Positions 1-6,447 of a stretch of DNA of 8,057 nt are shown here, in pieces. How positions within the stretch are numbered: the stretch's first letter is position 1; every line of letters begins with the position of its first letter. Source of the DNA: Caldilineaceae bacterium (GTDB lineage: Bacteria > Chloroflexota > Anaerolineae > Caldilineales > Caldilineaceae); the NCBI GenBank assembly GCA_028819675.1, contig JAPPKT010000074.1, positions 1 through 8,057 on the forward strand, given 5' to 3'. Both the position numbers and the translations under genes were made by a program. A model generated the notes under the pieces. That model was not told the origin of the DNA and did no database searches. It was given only the letters and a program-made list of their open reading frames with translations.

Positions 1-23
1 AGGCCCGACCGCCCAGAAAAGCA

Positions 24-48
24 GGGAACAGGGGACAGGGACCAGGGG
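24..48 (+). repeat. G-rich short repeat, potential G-quadruplex
   Basis: Four G-runs (24-26, 31-34, 38-40, 45-48) are separated by loops of 4, 3 and 4 bases, which fits the usual G-quadruplex pattern. The units GGGAACA, GGGGACA and GGGACCA are near-copies of a seven-base repeat. It lies outside any gene, upstream of the lysine promoter. Slippage-prone repeats of this kind occur in intergenic DNA of several bacteria. Whether it folds or does anything is unknown. Confidence 0.5.
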
Positions 49-116
49 TTAGGAGAAGCGCCTCGTCTGACTCAGGGTTGATTGCGGACTGGACATGGCT
101 CCGCCGCTGCCCGAGG

Positions 117-139
117 AATGGGGAGAACGCCCCCATTTT
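117..139 (+). terminator. Weak hairpin, possible terminator of an upstream gene
   Basis: AATGGGG (117-123) and CCCCATT (131-137) form a perfect 7-bp stem with a 7-base loop, extendable by two G-U pairs, and a short T-run (136-139) closes it. It sits just before the lysine promoter, where the end of a preceding plus-strand transcript could lie. The T-run is short and overlaps the stem, and no upstream gene is visible, so this is a weak call. Confidence 0.3.
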
Positions 140-165
140 GAGATGCACCCAACTGATAGGCGAAT

Positions 166-194
166 TTGACTTTGTCGTCTTTGTTCAGTACTAT
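166..194 (+). promoter_or_regulatory. Sigma70-like promoter of the lysine operon
   Basis: TTGACT (166-171, 5 of 6 matches to the -35 consensus) is followed after exactly 17 bases by TACTAT (189-194, 4 of 6 matches to the -10 consensus). Transcription would start near 201-202 and give a leader RNA of roughly 245 bases before the homocitrate synthase start. No other box pair in 1-400 looked better by eye. The position agrees with the leader ORF and terminator downstream. The start site has not been measured. Confidence 0.55.
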
Positions 195-272
195 TGAGCC
201 TTGTTGGATATCTGCAGGAAAGAAGAGGTCGCGTAGCGTGTGCGGCCTGACTGGCAATCAGATTTACAACCG

Positions 273-338
273 ATGAGAAACACGGATATAGTGTCCCTGT
301 TCACCTGCATAAAGAGCAAGAAGCGGAATCCAGACTGA
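273..338 (+). CDS. Lysine-rich leader peptide of the attenuator
   Basis: An ATG at 273 opens a 21-codon reading frame that stops at TGA 336-338. Codons 14-18 read Lys-Ser-Lys-Lys-Arg (AAG at 312, 318 and 321). The peptide ends Asn-Pro-Asp immediately before the pairing segments of the terminator/antiterminator system. Its likely role is to be translated, not to act as a protein: a shortage of lysyl-tRNA would stall the ribosome on the AAG codons. The start is uncertain. ATG 273 has no good ribosome site. An in-frame GTG at 240 would give 32 codons and has AAGAGG (223-228) 11 bases upstream. A 12-codon ORF from GTG 238 ends in a TGA that overlaps ATG 273 (ATGA), so translational coupling is possible. 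All options keep the same Lys codons and stop. Confidence 0.62.
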   Translation: MRNTDIVSLFTCIKSKKRNPD

Positions 339-346
339 CCTGTCTG
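331..346 (+). promoter_or_regulatory. Attenuator hairpin 1:2 (anti-antiterminator)
   Basis: CAGAC (331-335, in the last codons of the leader ORF) pairs with GTCTG (342-346) across a 6-base loop that contains the leader stop codon. By analogy with trp-type attenuators this is the 1:2 hairpin. It forms when no ribosome is near, keeps segment 2 from pairing with segment 3, and so lets the terminator form. A ribosome stalled at the AAG codons would cover about to base 334 and block this hairpin. The stem is only 5 bp. Confidence 0.5.
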
Positions 347-400
347 TTGTTTGCGCCTGCTCAGACGTTGCAACCGTAGCGACCGGCCAATCCAGACAGG
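339..400 (+). promoter_or_regulatory. Attenuator antiterminator helix 2:3
   Basis: CCTGTCTG (339-346) is perfectly complementary to CAGACAGG (393-400), giving an 8-bp helix. Inside it, TTG-C-GCC (351-357, C354 bulged) can pair with GGCCAA (385-390), which directly occupies most of the terminator's 5' arm. The helix cannot coexist with the terminator stem 382-388/404-410 without a pseudoknot. It would form when a ribosome stalled on the Lys codons leaves 339 onward free, and would allow transcription into hcs. The pairing is seen in the sequence; the mechanism is inferred. Confidence 0.58.
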
Positions 401-415
401 GTGGGCCGGTTTTTT
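382..415 (+). terminator. Intrinsic terminator of the lysine attenuator
   Basis: ACCGGCC (382-388) and GGCCGGT (404-410) form a perfect, almost all-GC 7-bp stem with a 15-base loop, followed at once by six Ts (410-415). It lies downstream of a good promoter and 30 bases upstream of the homocitrate synthase ATG, with no gene before it that needs ending except the short leader ORF. That makes it an attenuator more likely than a simple gene-end terminator. Its loop holds segment 3 (393-400) of the competing antiterminator. Confidence 0.75.
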
Positions 416-445
416 GTTGCCAGAAAAATCGCCGGGAGTGCGAGT

Positions 446-1603
446 ATGAGTCTTGAACAGTTCTCGATAATCGAATCGACTCTGCGTGAGGGTGAACAGT
501 TTGCCAACGCATTTTTCGACAGCGGGCAGAAGGACGAGATAGCACGCCTGCTGGATGCTTTTGGCGTCGAGTACCTGGAGTTGACGTCGCCGGCGGCCAG
601 CCCGCAGAGTCGGGCCGATTGTACGCGCATTGCCGGGATGGGGCTGGGAGCGAAGCTGCTTACACACACTCGTTGCCACCTGGACGACGCCCGGCTGGCA
701 GTGGATACCGGGGTTGACGGCATTGACGTCCTCTTTGGCACGAGCAGTTATCTGCGCGAGTTTTCGCATGGTAAGTCTATCCGCGAGATCATCGACAGTG
801 CGGTGCAGGTTATCGAATTCATCAAGAGCCAGGGATTGGAGGTGCGGTTCAGCAGCGAGGACTCATTCCGCAGCGACCTGGTGGATCTGTTGACCGTATA
901 CCGAGAGGTCGATCAGATTGGGGTAAACAGGGTGGGCATTGCTGATACGGTAGGGATCGCTACGCCCTTGCAGGTGCACGATTTGGTGCGGACGTTGCGG
1001 GGCGTGGTTTCCTGCGACATTGAGTTTCACGGTCACGACGATACTGGGTGCGCAATCGCCAATTCTTATTGCGCGCTGGCGGCGGGCGCGACCCACGTGG
1101 ACACTTCGGTGCTGGGGATCGGGGAGCGCAACGGGATCACGCCGCTGGGGGGCCTTGTGGCGCGTATGTACGCGCTCGACCCGGAGCAGATTCGCAGCAA
1201 GTACAATCTGCCGATGTTGCGCGAGGTGGAGAACTTTGTGGCAGAGATCGTGGGCGTCGACGTGCCCTTTAACAACTACATTACGGGTTACACGGCGTTC
1301 ACACATAAGGCGGGAATTCATGCCAAGGCCATCCTGAATAACCCGGACACGTACGAGATCCTGGATCCAGAGGATTTCGGGTTGACGCGCTATCTGCACA
1401 TTGCACACCGACTTACCGGCTGGAACGCGGTCAAACAGCGGGCTGAGCAGCTGCAGCTGGACCTGACCGATCCACAGGTGAAAGAGGTTACGGCGCACAT
1501 CAAGGAGGAGGCGGACCAGCGTAAGTTGAGCCTGGACGACGTGGACGTGTTGCTGCGTGAGTACCACAGCCGTGCGGTGACGGTACCTTCGCCGCCTGTA
1601 TAA
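446..1603 (+). CDS. hcs: Homocitrate synthase
   Basis: This enzyme catalyses the first committed step of AAA lysine synthesis: 2-oxoglutarate plus acetyl-CoA gives homocitrate, in the cytoplasm. The 385-residue protein has the LeuA/homocitrate synthase TIM-barrel features: STLREGEQ at residues 11-18 (catalytic Arg/Glu region), the metal-binding His-Gly-His at 195-197, GERNG at 226-230, and [11 protein letters not shown] around 285-295 in the C-terminal part. Length fits homocitrate synthases; it lacks the long regulatory domain of LeuA. I chose ATG 446 because GGGAG (434-438) lies 7 bases before it. The longer GTG start at 401 falls inside the terminator stem and has no homologous-looking residues. 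The lysT start follows 11 bases after the stop. Homocitrate synthases are commonly feedback-inhibited by lysine; the attenuator upstream would add control of transcription. Isopropylmalate synthase is the main alternative, but the neighbours argue against it. Confidence 0.94.
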   Translation: MSLEQFSIIESTLREGEQFANAFFDSGQKDEIARLLDAFGVEYLELTSPAASPQSRADCTRIAGMGLGAKLLTHTRCHLDDARLAVDTGVDGIDVLFGTSSYLREFSHGKSIREIIDSAVQVIEFIKSQGLEVRFSSEDSFRSDLVDLLTVYREVDQIGVNRVGIADTVGIATPLQVHDLVRTLRGVVSCDIEFHGHDDTGCAIANSYCALAAGATHVDTSVLGIGERNGITPLGGLVARMYALDPEQIRSKYNLPMLREVENFVAEIVGVDVPFNNYITGYTAFTHKAGIHAKAILNNPDTYEILDPEDFGLTRYLHIAHRLTGWNAVKQRAEQLQLDLTDPQVKEVTAHIKEEADQRKLSLDDVDVLLREYHSRAVTVPSPPV

Positions 1604-1614
1604 GGGGATTAGAG

Positions 1615-2982
1615 ATGGGCGAGCATTCTACTTCCCAAAGAACGGTGGGCCAGGCGGATTCTGGTGGTAAAGAAGCACGGACATTCGCACAAAAGGCGCT
1701 TGCGCGGGCTGCCGGGTGTGAGAAAGTTGAAGTCGGGGAGGTCGTGGACGTGTGCCCTGACGTCGTGTTGAGCCACGACAACACGGCTGCGATCCGTGAG
1801 ATATGGCAACAGTTCGGTCTGGAACAGGTCGCGATCCCGGAAAAGCTGGCGATCACGCTCGACCATGCGGCGCCGGCGCCGACGACTCGACACGCGCAGA
1901 ATCACGCTGAGATTCGAGAGTTTGTGCGGGAGCAGGGCATTCGCCACTTTTTTGAGGTGGGGAGGGGGATTTGCCACCAGGTTCTCAGTGAAGAGGCGCT
2001 GGTTCTGCCGGGGCAGACGATCCTGGGCGCGGACAGCCATACGCCGCACTTCGGCTGGTTGGGGGCGTTCGGGGCAGGCATAGGCCGCAGCGAGGTTGCG
2101 GCTCTGTGGGCTACCGGGGAACTGTGGCTGCGGGTTCCGGAGTCGATCAAGATCGTGCTGGAGGGCGAACTGCCGAAGGGCGTTACGGCGAAAGATTTCG
2201 CATTACGGATTATCGGTGACTGGGGCGCGGACGGCGGGTTATACAGTTCAGTCGAGTTCAGTGGCAGCGGTGTCGGGGCATTGAGCATTGATTCGAGGAT
2301 GGCCCTGGCCAATATGATGGCCGAGTTCGGCGCCAAATCGTCATATGTTCCTCCTGACGGCGAGACGCGGTCCTACTTAATGTCCGCCCTGGAGAGGAGG
2401 GCGACGAGGGAGAAAGATGCGGGAACTGTTGAAGACAGTTCGCCTGGTATTGCTGAATCGCGGCTCTTTCCTGATGAGGGAGCCGCGTACGCCGCCACCT
2501 ACAGTTACAACGCCGATGACCTGGAGCCGACCGTATCATGCCCGCACACTGTGGACAACGTGGCACCGTTATCGGCTGTAGCGGGGACAGTGGTGCAGCA
2601 GGCGTTCATCGGGACATGCACTAACGGGCGACTTGAAGATTTGGCCGAGGCTGCGGAGATTGTGCAGGGCCGTCAGGTAGCCGCCGGTACACGGCTGCTG
2701 GTGATTCCCGCTTCGAGCGTGGTGTTGCAGGAGGCCTTGGAGCGGGGATACATTCAGGCGCTCGTTGCTGCAGGCGCCGCGATTGGAACGCCTGGGTGCG
2801 GACCCTGCATGGGCAACCATATGGGCGTGCCGGCAACGGGGGAAGTGACGATTTCGAGCGCCAACCGCAATTTTCGGGGGCGCATGGGCACGACGGAGTC
2901 CGAGATCTATCTGGCGAGTCCGGCGGTGGTAGCGGCATCGGCGGTTGCGGGCAGGATTGCCGATCCGAGGGACATCTATTAG
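1615..2982 (+). CDS. lysT: Homoaconitase large subunit
   Basis: This is the large subunit of the two-part homoaconitase, which converts homocitrate through cis-homoaconitate to homoisocitrate with a [4Fe-4S] cluster. The 455-residue protein belongs to the aconitase/LeuC family. Cluster ligands are visible as Cys335 in GTCTNGR and Cys395/Cys398 in [22 protein letters not shown] near residue 142 and a C-terminal NRNFRGRMG stretch are also typical. AAGGGG (1602-1607) lies 7 bases before ATG 1615, supporting this start. The first 18 or so residues (Ser/Gly/Gln-rich) look like an extension beyond the usual family start, and residues about 260-290 form a variable, charged, low-conservation segment. 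The family includes isopropylmalate isomerase LeuC, so the substrate is assigned from the neighbouring homocitrate synthase and LysW genes. The partner is the small subunit at 3065. Confidence 0.9.
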   Translation: MGEHSTSQRTVGQADSGGKEARTFAQKALARAAGCEKVEVGEVVDVCPDVVLSHDNTAAIREIWQQFGLEQVAIPEKLAITLDHAAPAPTTRHAQNHAEIREFVREQGIRHFFEVGRGICHQVLSEEALVLPGQTILGADSHTPHFGWLGAFGAGIGRSEVAALWATGELWLRVPESIKIVLEGELPKGVTAKDFALRIIGDWGADGGLYSSVEFSGSGVGALSIDSRMALANMMAEFGAKSSYVPPDGETRSYLMSALERRATREKDAGTVEDSSPGIAESRLFPDEGAAYAATYSYNADDLEPTVSCPHTVDNVAPLSAVAGTVVQQAFIGTCTNGRLEDLAEAAEIVQGRQVAAGTRLLVIPASSVVLQEALERGYIQALVAAGAAIGTPGCGPCMGNHMGVPATGEVTISSANRNFRGRMGTTESEIYLASPAVVAASAVAGRIADPRDIY

Positions 2983-3064
2983 TGGAGCAAGGGCGCGCAG
3001 AAGTGTCTCTTAGCAGAGCTGTGATCGACTTGGTTGCCTGGCCTAGCGCGAGGGCTGGAGGATA

Positions 3065-3571
3065 ATGGTGATTCGGGGCAGGGCCTGGAAGTACGGGGAC
3101 AACGTCAATACTGATGTACTGTTTCCGGGCAAGTATACGTATACGGCCAAAGGACGCGACGAGATTGCCAGCCATGCGCTGGAGGACCTGGATCCTGATT
3201 TCGCGTCCAACGTGTGCGAAGGCGACATCATCGTGGGCGGCCGCAACTTCGGTTGCGGGTCCAGTCGCGAGCAGGCGGCGACATGCATGGTCTACAACGG
3301 GGTCGGCGCGGTGATAGCCGAGAGCTTTGCGCGGATTTTCTACCGCAACGCCATCAATAACGGCTTGCTCACAATCGTCTGCCCTGAGGCCGCGCAGGCG
3401 ATCCAAGGGCAGGAAAACGTTTCGGTTGACCTGGACGGGAGGGTGATCGAGTGCGCCTCCGGCCGGTTTGCGTTCCCGCCACTTAGCGCTACCGTGCAGG
3501 AGATTCTGGAGGCAGGGGGTCTGGTCGAACAGGTCAAGCGGAGGCTTGCGTCGGCGCGTTCGGCTTCCTGA
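3065..3571 (+). CDS. lysU: Homoaconitase small subunit
   Basis: This is the swivel-domain subunit that completes homoaconitase with LysT. The 168-residue protein shows the LeuD/LysU pattern: [14 protein letters not shown] at 11-24, [13 protein letters not shown] around 58-71, and an [17 protein letters not shown] stretch in the middle. The loop after PGKY (Thr25-Tyr26-Thr27) occupies the region that sets substrate chain length in this family. GGAGG (3057-3061) is only 3 bases from ATG 3065 but 6 bases from the next codon, GTG 3068, so the true start may be one codon later. An 82-base gap separates it from lysT, longer than the other early gaps in the operon, and I see no gene in it. LeuD is the alternative; context favours homoaconitase. 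Confidence 0.9.
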   Translation: MVIRGRAWKYGDNVNTDVLFPGKYTYTAKGRDEIASHALEDLDPDFASNVCEGDIIVGGRNFGCGSSREQAATCMVYNGVGAVIAESFARIFYRNAINNGLLTIVCPEAAQAIQGQENVSVDLDGRVIECASGRFAFPPLSATVQEILEAGGLVEQVKRRLASARSAS

Positions 3572-3607
3572 GCCAGTTCGAGAGCAATCTAAGGATCCGG
3601 ACGCGTA

Positions 3608-4078
3608 TTGGTGCCTATGCAGATGCCAAAGTCAGCGAGGTTTCTGCATTTCGTTCAACGGCTGCGCTGGCGACTGGCACGACCAACGACTGTGGGCGTC
3701 CGGCTGCTGGCGGTCAGGGAAGGGGAGGTACTTCTCGTCAGTCACACTTATCTTGACGGTTGGTATCTTCCCGGGGGCGGAGTGCGGTCAGGAGAGACTT
3801 TGGGAGACGCCATCGCCCGGGAGGCTGCAGAGGAGGCCGGTGTCGAATTGCAGGGGCTGCGGCTTTTCGGCGTTTACAGCAGCTTTCTTGAAGGGAAGAG
3901 CGACCATATTGTCGTCTTTGTGTGCGAGGCGTTTACCTGGAGCAAGGTGAGTAGCCGGGAAATCGAGAGCGTCGACTGTTTCGCTCTCGGAGAACTGCCT
4001 GAGGGCACTTCCCCAGGCACACGCAGGCGAATCGCAGAGTATGCGGCCGGCGAGAAGGCCGTTTCGGCGCCCTGGTAA
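3608..4078 (+). CDS. Nudix hydrolase
   Basis: A protein of up to 156 residues with a complete Nudix box at residues 57-79: Gly57, Glu63, Arg71-Glu72, Glu75-Glu76 and Gly78 fit the G-x5-E-x7-RE-x2-EE-x-G pattern that binds the metal and cleaves X-linked nucleoside diphosphates. A basic N-terminal stretch (RLRWRLARP) precedes the domain, and the C-terminal SPGTRRRIAEY is typical of one common Nudix subgroup. The substrate cannot be read from the sequence. The start is uncertain: TTG 3608, GTG 3611, ATG 3617 and ATG 3623 are all in frame, with AAGGA (3591-3595) upstream. It sits between lysU and lysW on the same strand, so it is probably cotranscribed, but no step of the AAA pathway requires a Nudix enzyme. 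It may be a housecleaning passenger. Confidence 0.85.
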   Translation: MVPMQMPKSARFLHFVQRLRWRLARPTTVGVRLLAVREGEVLLVSHTYLDGWYLPGGGVRSGETLGDAIAREAAEEAGVELQGLRLFGVYSSFLEGKSDHIVVFVCEAFTWSKVSSREIESVDCFALGELPEGTSPGTRRRIAEYAAGEKAVSAPW

Positions 4079-4139
4079 GCATTCATGAGTTGGAGTTCAT
4101 TTCAGTCAGAGAAATCAAGAACAGATCAGGAGAAGCAGC

Positions 4140-4325
4140 ATGGCAGTTCAAACCGTTACCGCTGTGGCCGAATGTCCAGAATGCTTCGGCGAGGTCGAAC
4201 TTAACGACGTGATGGAGAACGAAATCGTCCAGTGCGGCGAGTGCGGGGTGGACCTGGAGGTTATCGGGCTTGACCCCGTAGCGCTGGATATGGCGCCCGA
4301 AGAGGACGAAGACTGGGGAGAATAG
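4140..4325 (+). CDS. lysW: LysW, amino-group carrier protein for lysine synthesis
   Basis: A small acidic carrier whose C-terminal glutamate is linked to the amino group of AAA. The intermediate stays attached while it is phosphorylated, reduced and aminated, which protects the amino group and offers a charged surface to the enzymes. The 61-residue protein has two Cys pairs (CPEC at 12-15, CGEC at 32-35) forming a zinc site, and ends in the hallmark EDWGE (57-61) with Glu61 as the attachment residue. AGGAG (4128-4132) lies 7 bases before the ATG, a strong site that suits a carrier needed in quantity. The lysX start follows 5 bases after the stop, which indicates tight coupling. The same carrier family serves arginine synthesis in some archaea; the upstream homocitrate synthase favours lysine here. 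Confidence 0.96.
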   Translation: MAVQTVTAVAECPECFGEVELNDVMENEIVQCGECGVDLEVIGLDPVALDMAPEEDEDWGE

Positions 4326-4330
4326 GACCG

Positions 4331-5209
4331 ATGCGAGTTGGCATCCTTTACAGCCGGGTGCGCGCCGAGGAGAAGCTCCTATTTGAGGAGTTCAAACTGC
4401 GGGGCGCCGAATTCGATCTGCTTGACGACCGCAAGCTGATCTTTGACATTTCAGGCGGGTCGGATTCGACGTGTTACGAAGACTACGACGTGATCGTCGA
4501 ACGCTGCATCCATCACGGGCGCGCGCTGGTCAGCCTGCGGATTCTTAACGATCGCGGCATTCCAACGGTAAACTCTGTGCAGGTAGCGGACGTGTGCGGC
4601 GACAAGCTGCAGACGACGAGCGCGCTGACGGCGGCCGGCATTCCATCGCCGCGCACGAAGGTGGCGTTTACGGCCGAGAGCGCGCTGGAGGCGATGGAGG
4701 AGTTGGGGTATCCGGTTGTGATGAAGCCGTCGATCGGGTCGTGGGGACGGCTGTTGAGCAAGATCAACGACCGCGAGGCGGCGGAGACTGTTCTGGAGCA
4801 CAAGGAGGTGCTGGGTACGTACCATCACAGTATCTTCTACGTTCAGGAATACATCGAGAAACCGGGGCGCGATATCCGCGCGTTCACGGTCGGCAGCGAG
4901 ACGATCTGCGCCATTTACAGGGATTCCCGGCACTGGATTACCAATACAGCGCGGGGCGGTCAGGCGTCGGTCTGTCCTGTGACAGCGGAGCTGAACGACA
5001 TCTGCGTACGGGCTGCGAAGGCCGTTGGCGGCGGGTGTGTGGCAATCGACGTGCTCGAAGATCCGGAACGGGGGCTGCTCGTGAATGAAGTCAACTACAC
5101 TATGGAGTTTCGCAACAGTGTGCAGCCGACCGGCGTGAATATTCCAGGCCGGATCGCCGATTTTGTTCTGCAGGTGGGGGCCGATGGCTGGGAAGCGGCA
5201 AACAGTTGA
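4331..5209 (+). CDS. lysX: LysW-aminoadipate ligase LysX
   Basis: An ATP-grasp ligase that joins AAA to the C-terminal Glu of LysW by ATP hydrolysis. The 292 residues match the RimK-like LysX/ArgX family: an N-terminal domain (1-88), Lys92 in [18 protein letters not shown] at 130-140 (nucleotide Lys132 and the Gly-rich loop), NTARGG at 205-210, and the metal-binding AID (238-240) and NEVNYTMEF (252-260). The TGVNIPGRI end (267-275) is also characteristic. The length is close to that of characterised LysX proteins. It is placed directly after lysW, its substrate. ArgX (glutamate-specific) or a dual-function enzyme cannot be excluded from the sequence alone, because the two share these motifs. 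Confidence 0.93.
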   Translation: MRVGILYSRVRAEEKLLFEEFKLRGAEFDLLDDRKLIFDISGGSDSTCYEDYDVIVERCIHHGRALVSLRILNDRGIPTVNSVQVADVCGDKLQTTSALTAAGIPSPRTKVAFTAESALEAMEELGYPVVMKPSIGSWGRLLSKINDREAAETVLEHKEVLGTYHHSIFYVQEYIEKPGRDIRAFTVGSETICAIYRDSRHWITNTARGGQASVCPVTAELNDICVRAAKAVGGGCVAIDVLEDPERGLLVNEVNYTMEFRNSVQPTGVNIPGRIADFVLQVGADGWEAANS

Positions 5210-5236
5210 CGCCGGGGCAAGGGCGTTGTCAATAGG

Positions 5237-6340
5237 TTGAGCGTGAAGAGGTCGATGGTGGTGGATACCAGTTCAGAGTCGAAGTCTTCAGTATCTATTC
5301 TTGGCGCCAGCGGCTATGCCGGTGGCGAGCTGCTGCGTCTGCTGCTGGACCATCCTCATGTCGAGGTGGCCCAGGTGACGAGCGAACGAAACGCGGGATC
5401 GTTCGTCCATTTCACGCATCCAAACTTGCGCGGGCGAACGAGGCTGAAGTTTGTCAGTGCAGCGGAGCTGGAATCTTGCGACGTGCTCGTGTTGGGACTT
5501 CCTCACGGCGCGGCGATGGGGCGCATTGACGAGTTCGCGGGGCTGGCCAAACGAATCATTGATCTGAGTGCCGACTTCCGTCTGCGAGATGCGCAGGCCT
5601 ACGTGGATTGGTATGGCAAGGAGCACGGCAGACAGGACTGGCTCGGGATATTCGTCTATGGTCTGCCGGAGTTGTTCCGCGAGGAGATATGCGGCGCCCG
5701 CTATGTGAGCGGGGTCGGGTGCAATGCGACCGCGAGCGTGCTGGCAGTGTGGCCGCTCTTTGCGGCGGGGTTGGCTGACCCGAAGCGAGACTTGATCTGC
5801 GAGGTAAAGGTTGGCAGCAGTGAAGGCGGCAATCGCTCCGGCGATGCGACTCACCACCCGGAGCGGGCGAGAGCGATGCGCAGTTTCGCGCCTACAGGTC
5901 ACCGGCATACGGCAGAGATTCTGCAGGCTCTGGCACTGTCCGACACTGAGGATTACGGCGTCGTGGCCGCCCATATGAGTGCGACTGCGGTGGACAATGT
6001 GCGGGGTGTGCTGGCTACGGCGCACGTGTTCGTCAAGTCGGGTGTCAGTGAGCGCGACCTATGGCGGGCGTACCGTCAAACGTACCGGGATGAGCCGTTT
6101 GTGCGCATTGTTAAGGAGAAGACCGGCATCTACCGTTACCCGGAACCAAAGATTCTGAGCGGTAGTAACTTCGCGGACGTGGGGTTCGAACTGGATGAGA
6201 GGACGGGACGCGTGGTGGCGCTTTGCGCCATTGACAATCTGGTCAAAGGGGCGGCGGGCAGCGCTCTTCAGAGCCTGAATCTGATGTGCGGCTGGGAGGA
6301 GACGACGGGACTGGGTTTTCCGGGGTTGCACCCTGTCTAG
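5237..6340 (+). CDS. lysY: LysW-aminoadipyl-6-phosphate reductase LysY
   Basis: An NADPH-dependent reductase of the ArgC family that converts LysW-bound aminoadipyl-6-phosphate to the semialdehyde. With the longest start it has 367 residues. The Rossmann motif GASGYAGG is at 23-30, SADFRLRD at 110-117, the catalytic Cys162 lies in GVGCNATA, and a likely catalytic His lies in APTGHRHTAE (His222 or His224). KGAAGSALQSLNLM near the C terminus is the family's conserved helix. The active-site GCNATA agrees with LysY-type enzymes; ArgC proteins usually show a Cys-Tyr-Pro-Thr pattern. The start is ambiguous: TTG 5237, GTG 5243, ATG 5255, GTG 5258 and GTG 5261 are in frame, and AGAGG (5247-5251) would suit 5258 or 5261. 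The 19 or so residues before the Rossmann strand look unconserved. The kinase LysZ that should supply its substrate is not next to it. Confidence 0.92.
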   Translation: MSVKRSMVVDTSSESKSSVSILGASGYAGGELLRLLLDHPHVEVAQVTSERNAGSFVHFTHPNLRGRTRLKFVSAAELESCDVLVLGLPHGAAMGRIDEFAGLAKRIIDLSADFRLRDAQAYVDWYGKEHGRQDWLGIFVYGLPELFREEICGARYVSGVGCNATASVLAVWPLFAAGLADPKRDLICEVKVGSSEGGNRSGDATHHPERARAMRSFAPTGHRHTAEILQALALSDTEDYGVVAAHMSATAVDNVRGVLATAHVFVKSGVSERDLWRAYRQTYRDEPFVRIVKEKTGIYRYPEPKILSGSNFADVGFELDERTGRVVALCAIDNLVKGAAGSALQSLNLMCGWEETTGLGFPGLHPV

Positions 6341-6447
6341 CCAGGACGAAGTCAAGGGGGAAGTACGGGTCGGATTCCGGGAAAGAGGGAGAAGCATCTA
6401 CCTTGTTTGCGCCATTTTTCGGGATGAGTGTTTAGGTAGGCACGATC

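Noticed and set aside
72..257. 61-codon minus-strand ORF
   Set aside because: No recognisable domain, and it overlaps the predicted plus-strand promoter and leader; most likely chance.
347..357. Shared 11-base word TTGTTTGCGCC at 347-357 and 6403-6413
   Set aside because: Several 11-base matches are expected by chance in a window this long, and the surrounding sequence differs.
201..420. Lysine riboswitch (L-box) or T-box leader
   Set aside because: AGAGGTCGCG at 224-233 and AGGGTGGGCCGG at 398-409 faintly recall L-box and T-box pieces. The other conserved elements are not visible, the T-box core lacks the required ACC, and TGGG would not match the usual tRNA-Lys end. The leader-peptide model explains the region better.
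401..445. Upstream GTG start for homocitrate synthase at 401
   Set aside because: It lies in the terminator stem, lacks a ribosome site, and adds 15 residues with no family resemblance; ATG 446 has GGGAG at 7 bases.
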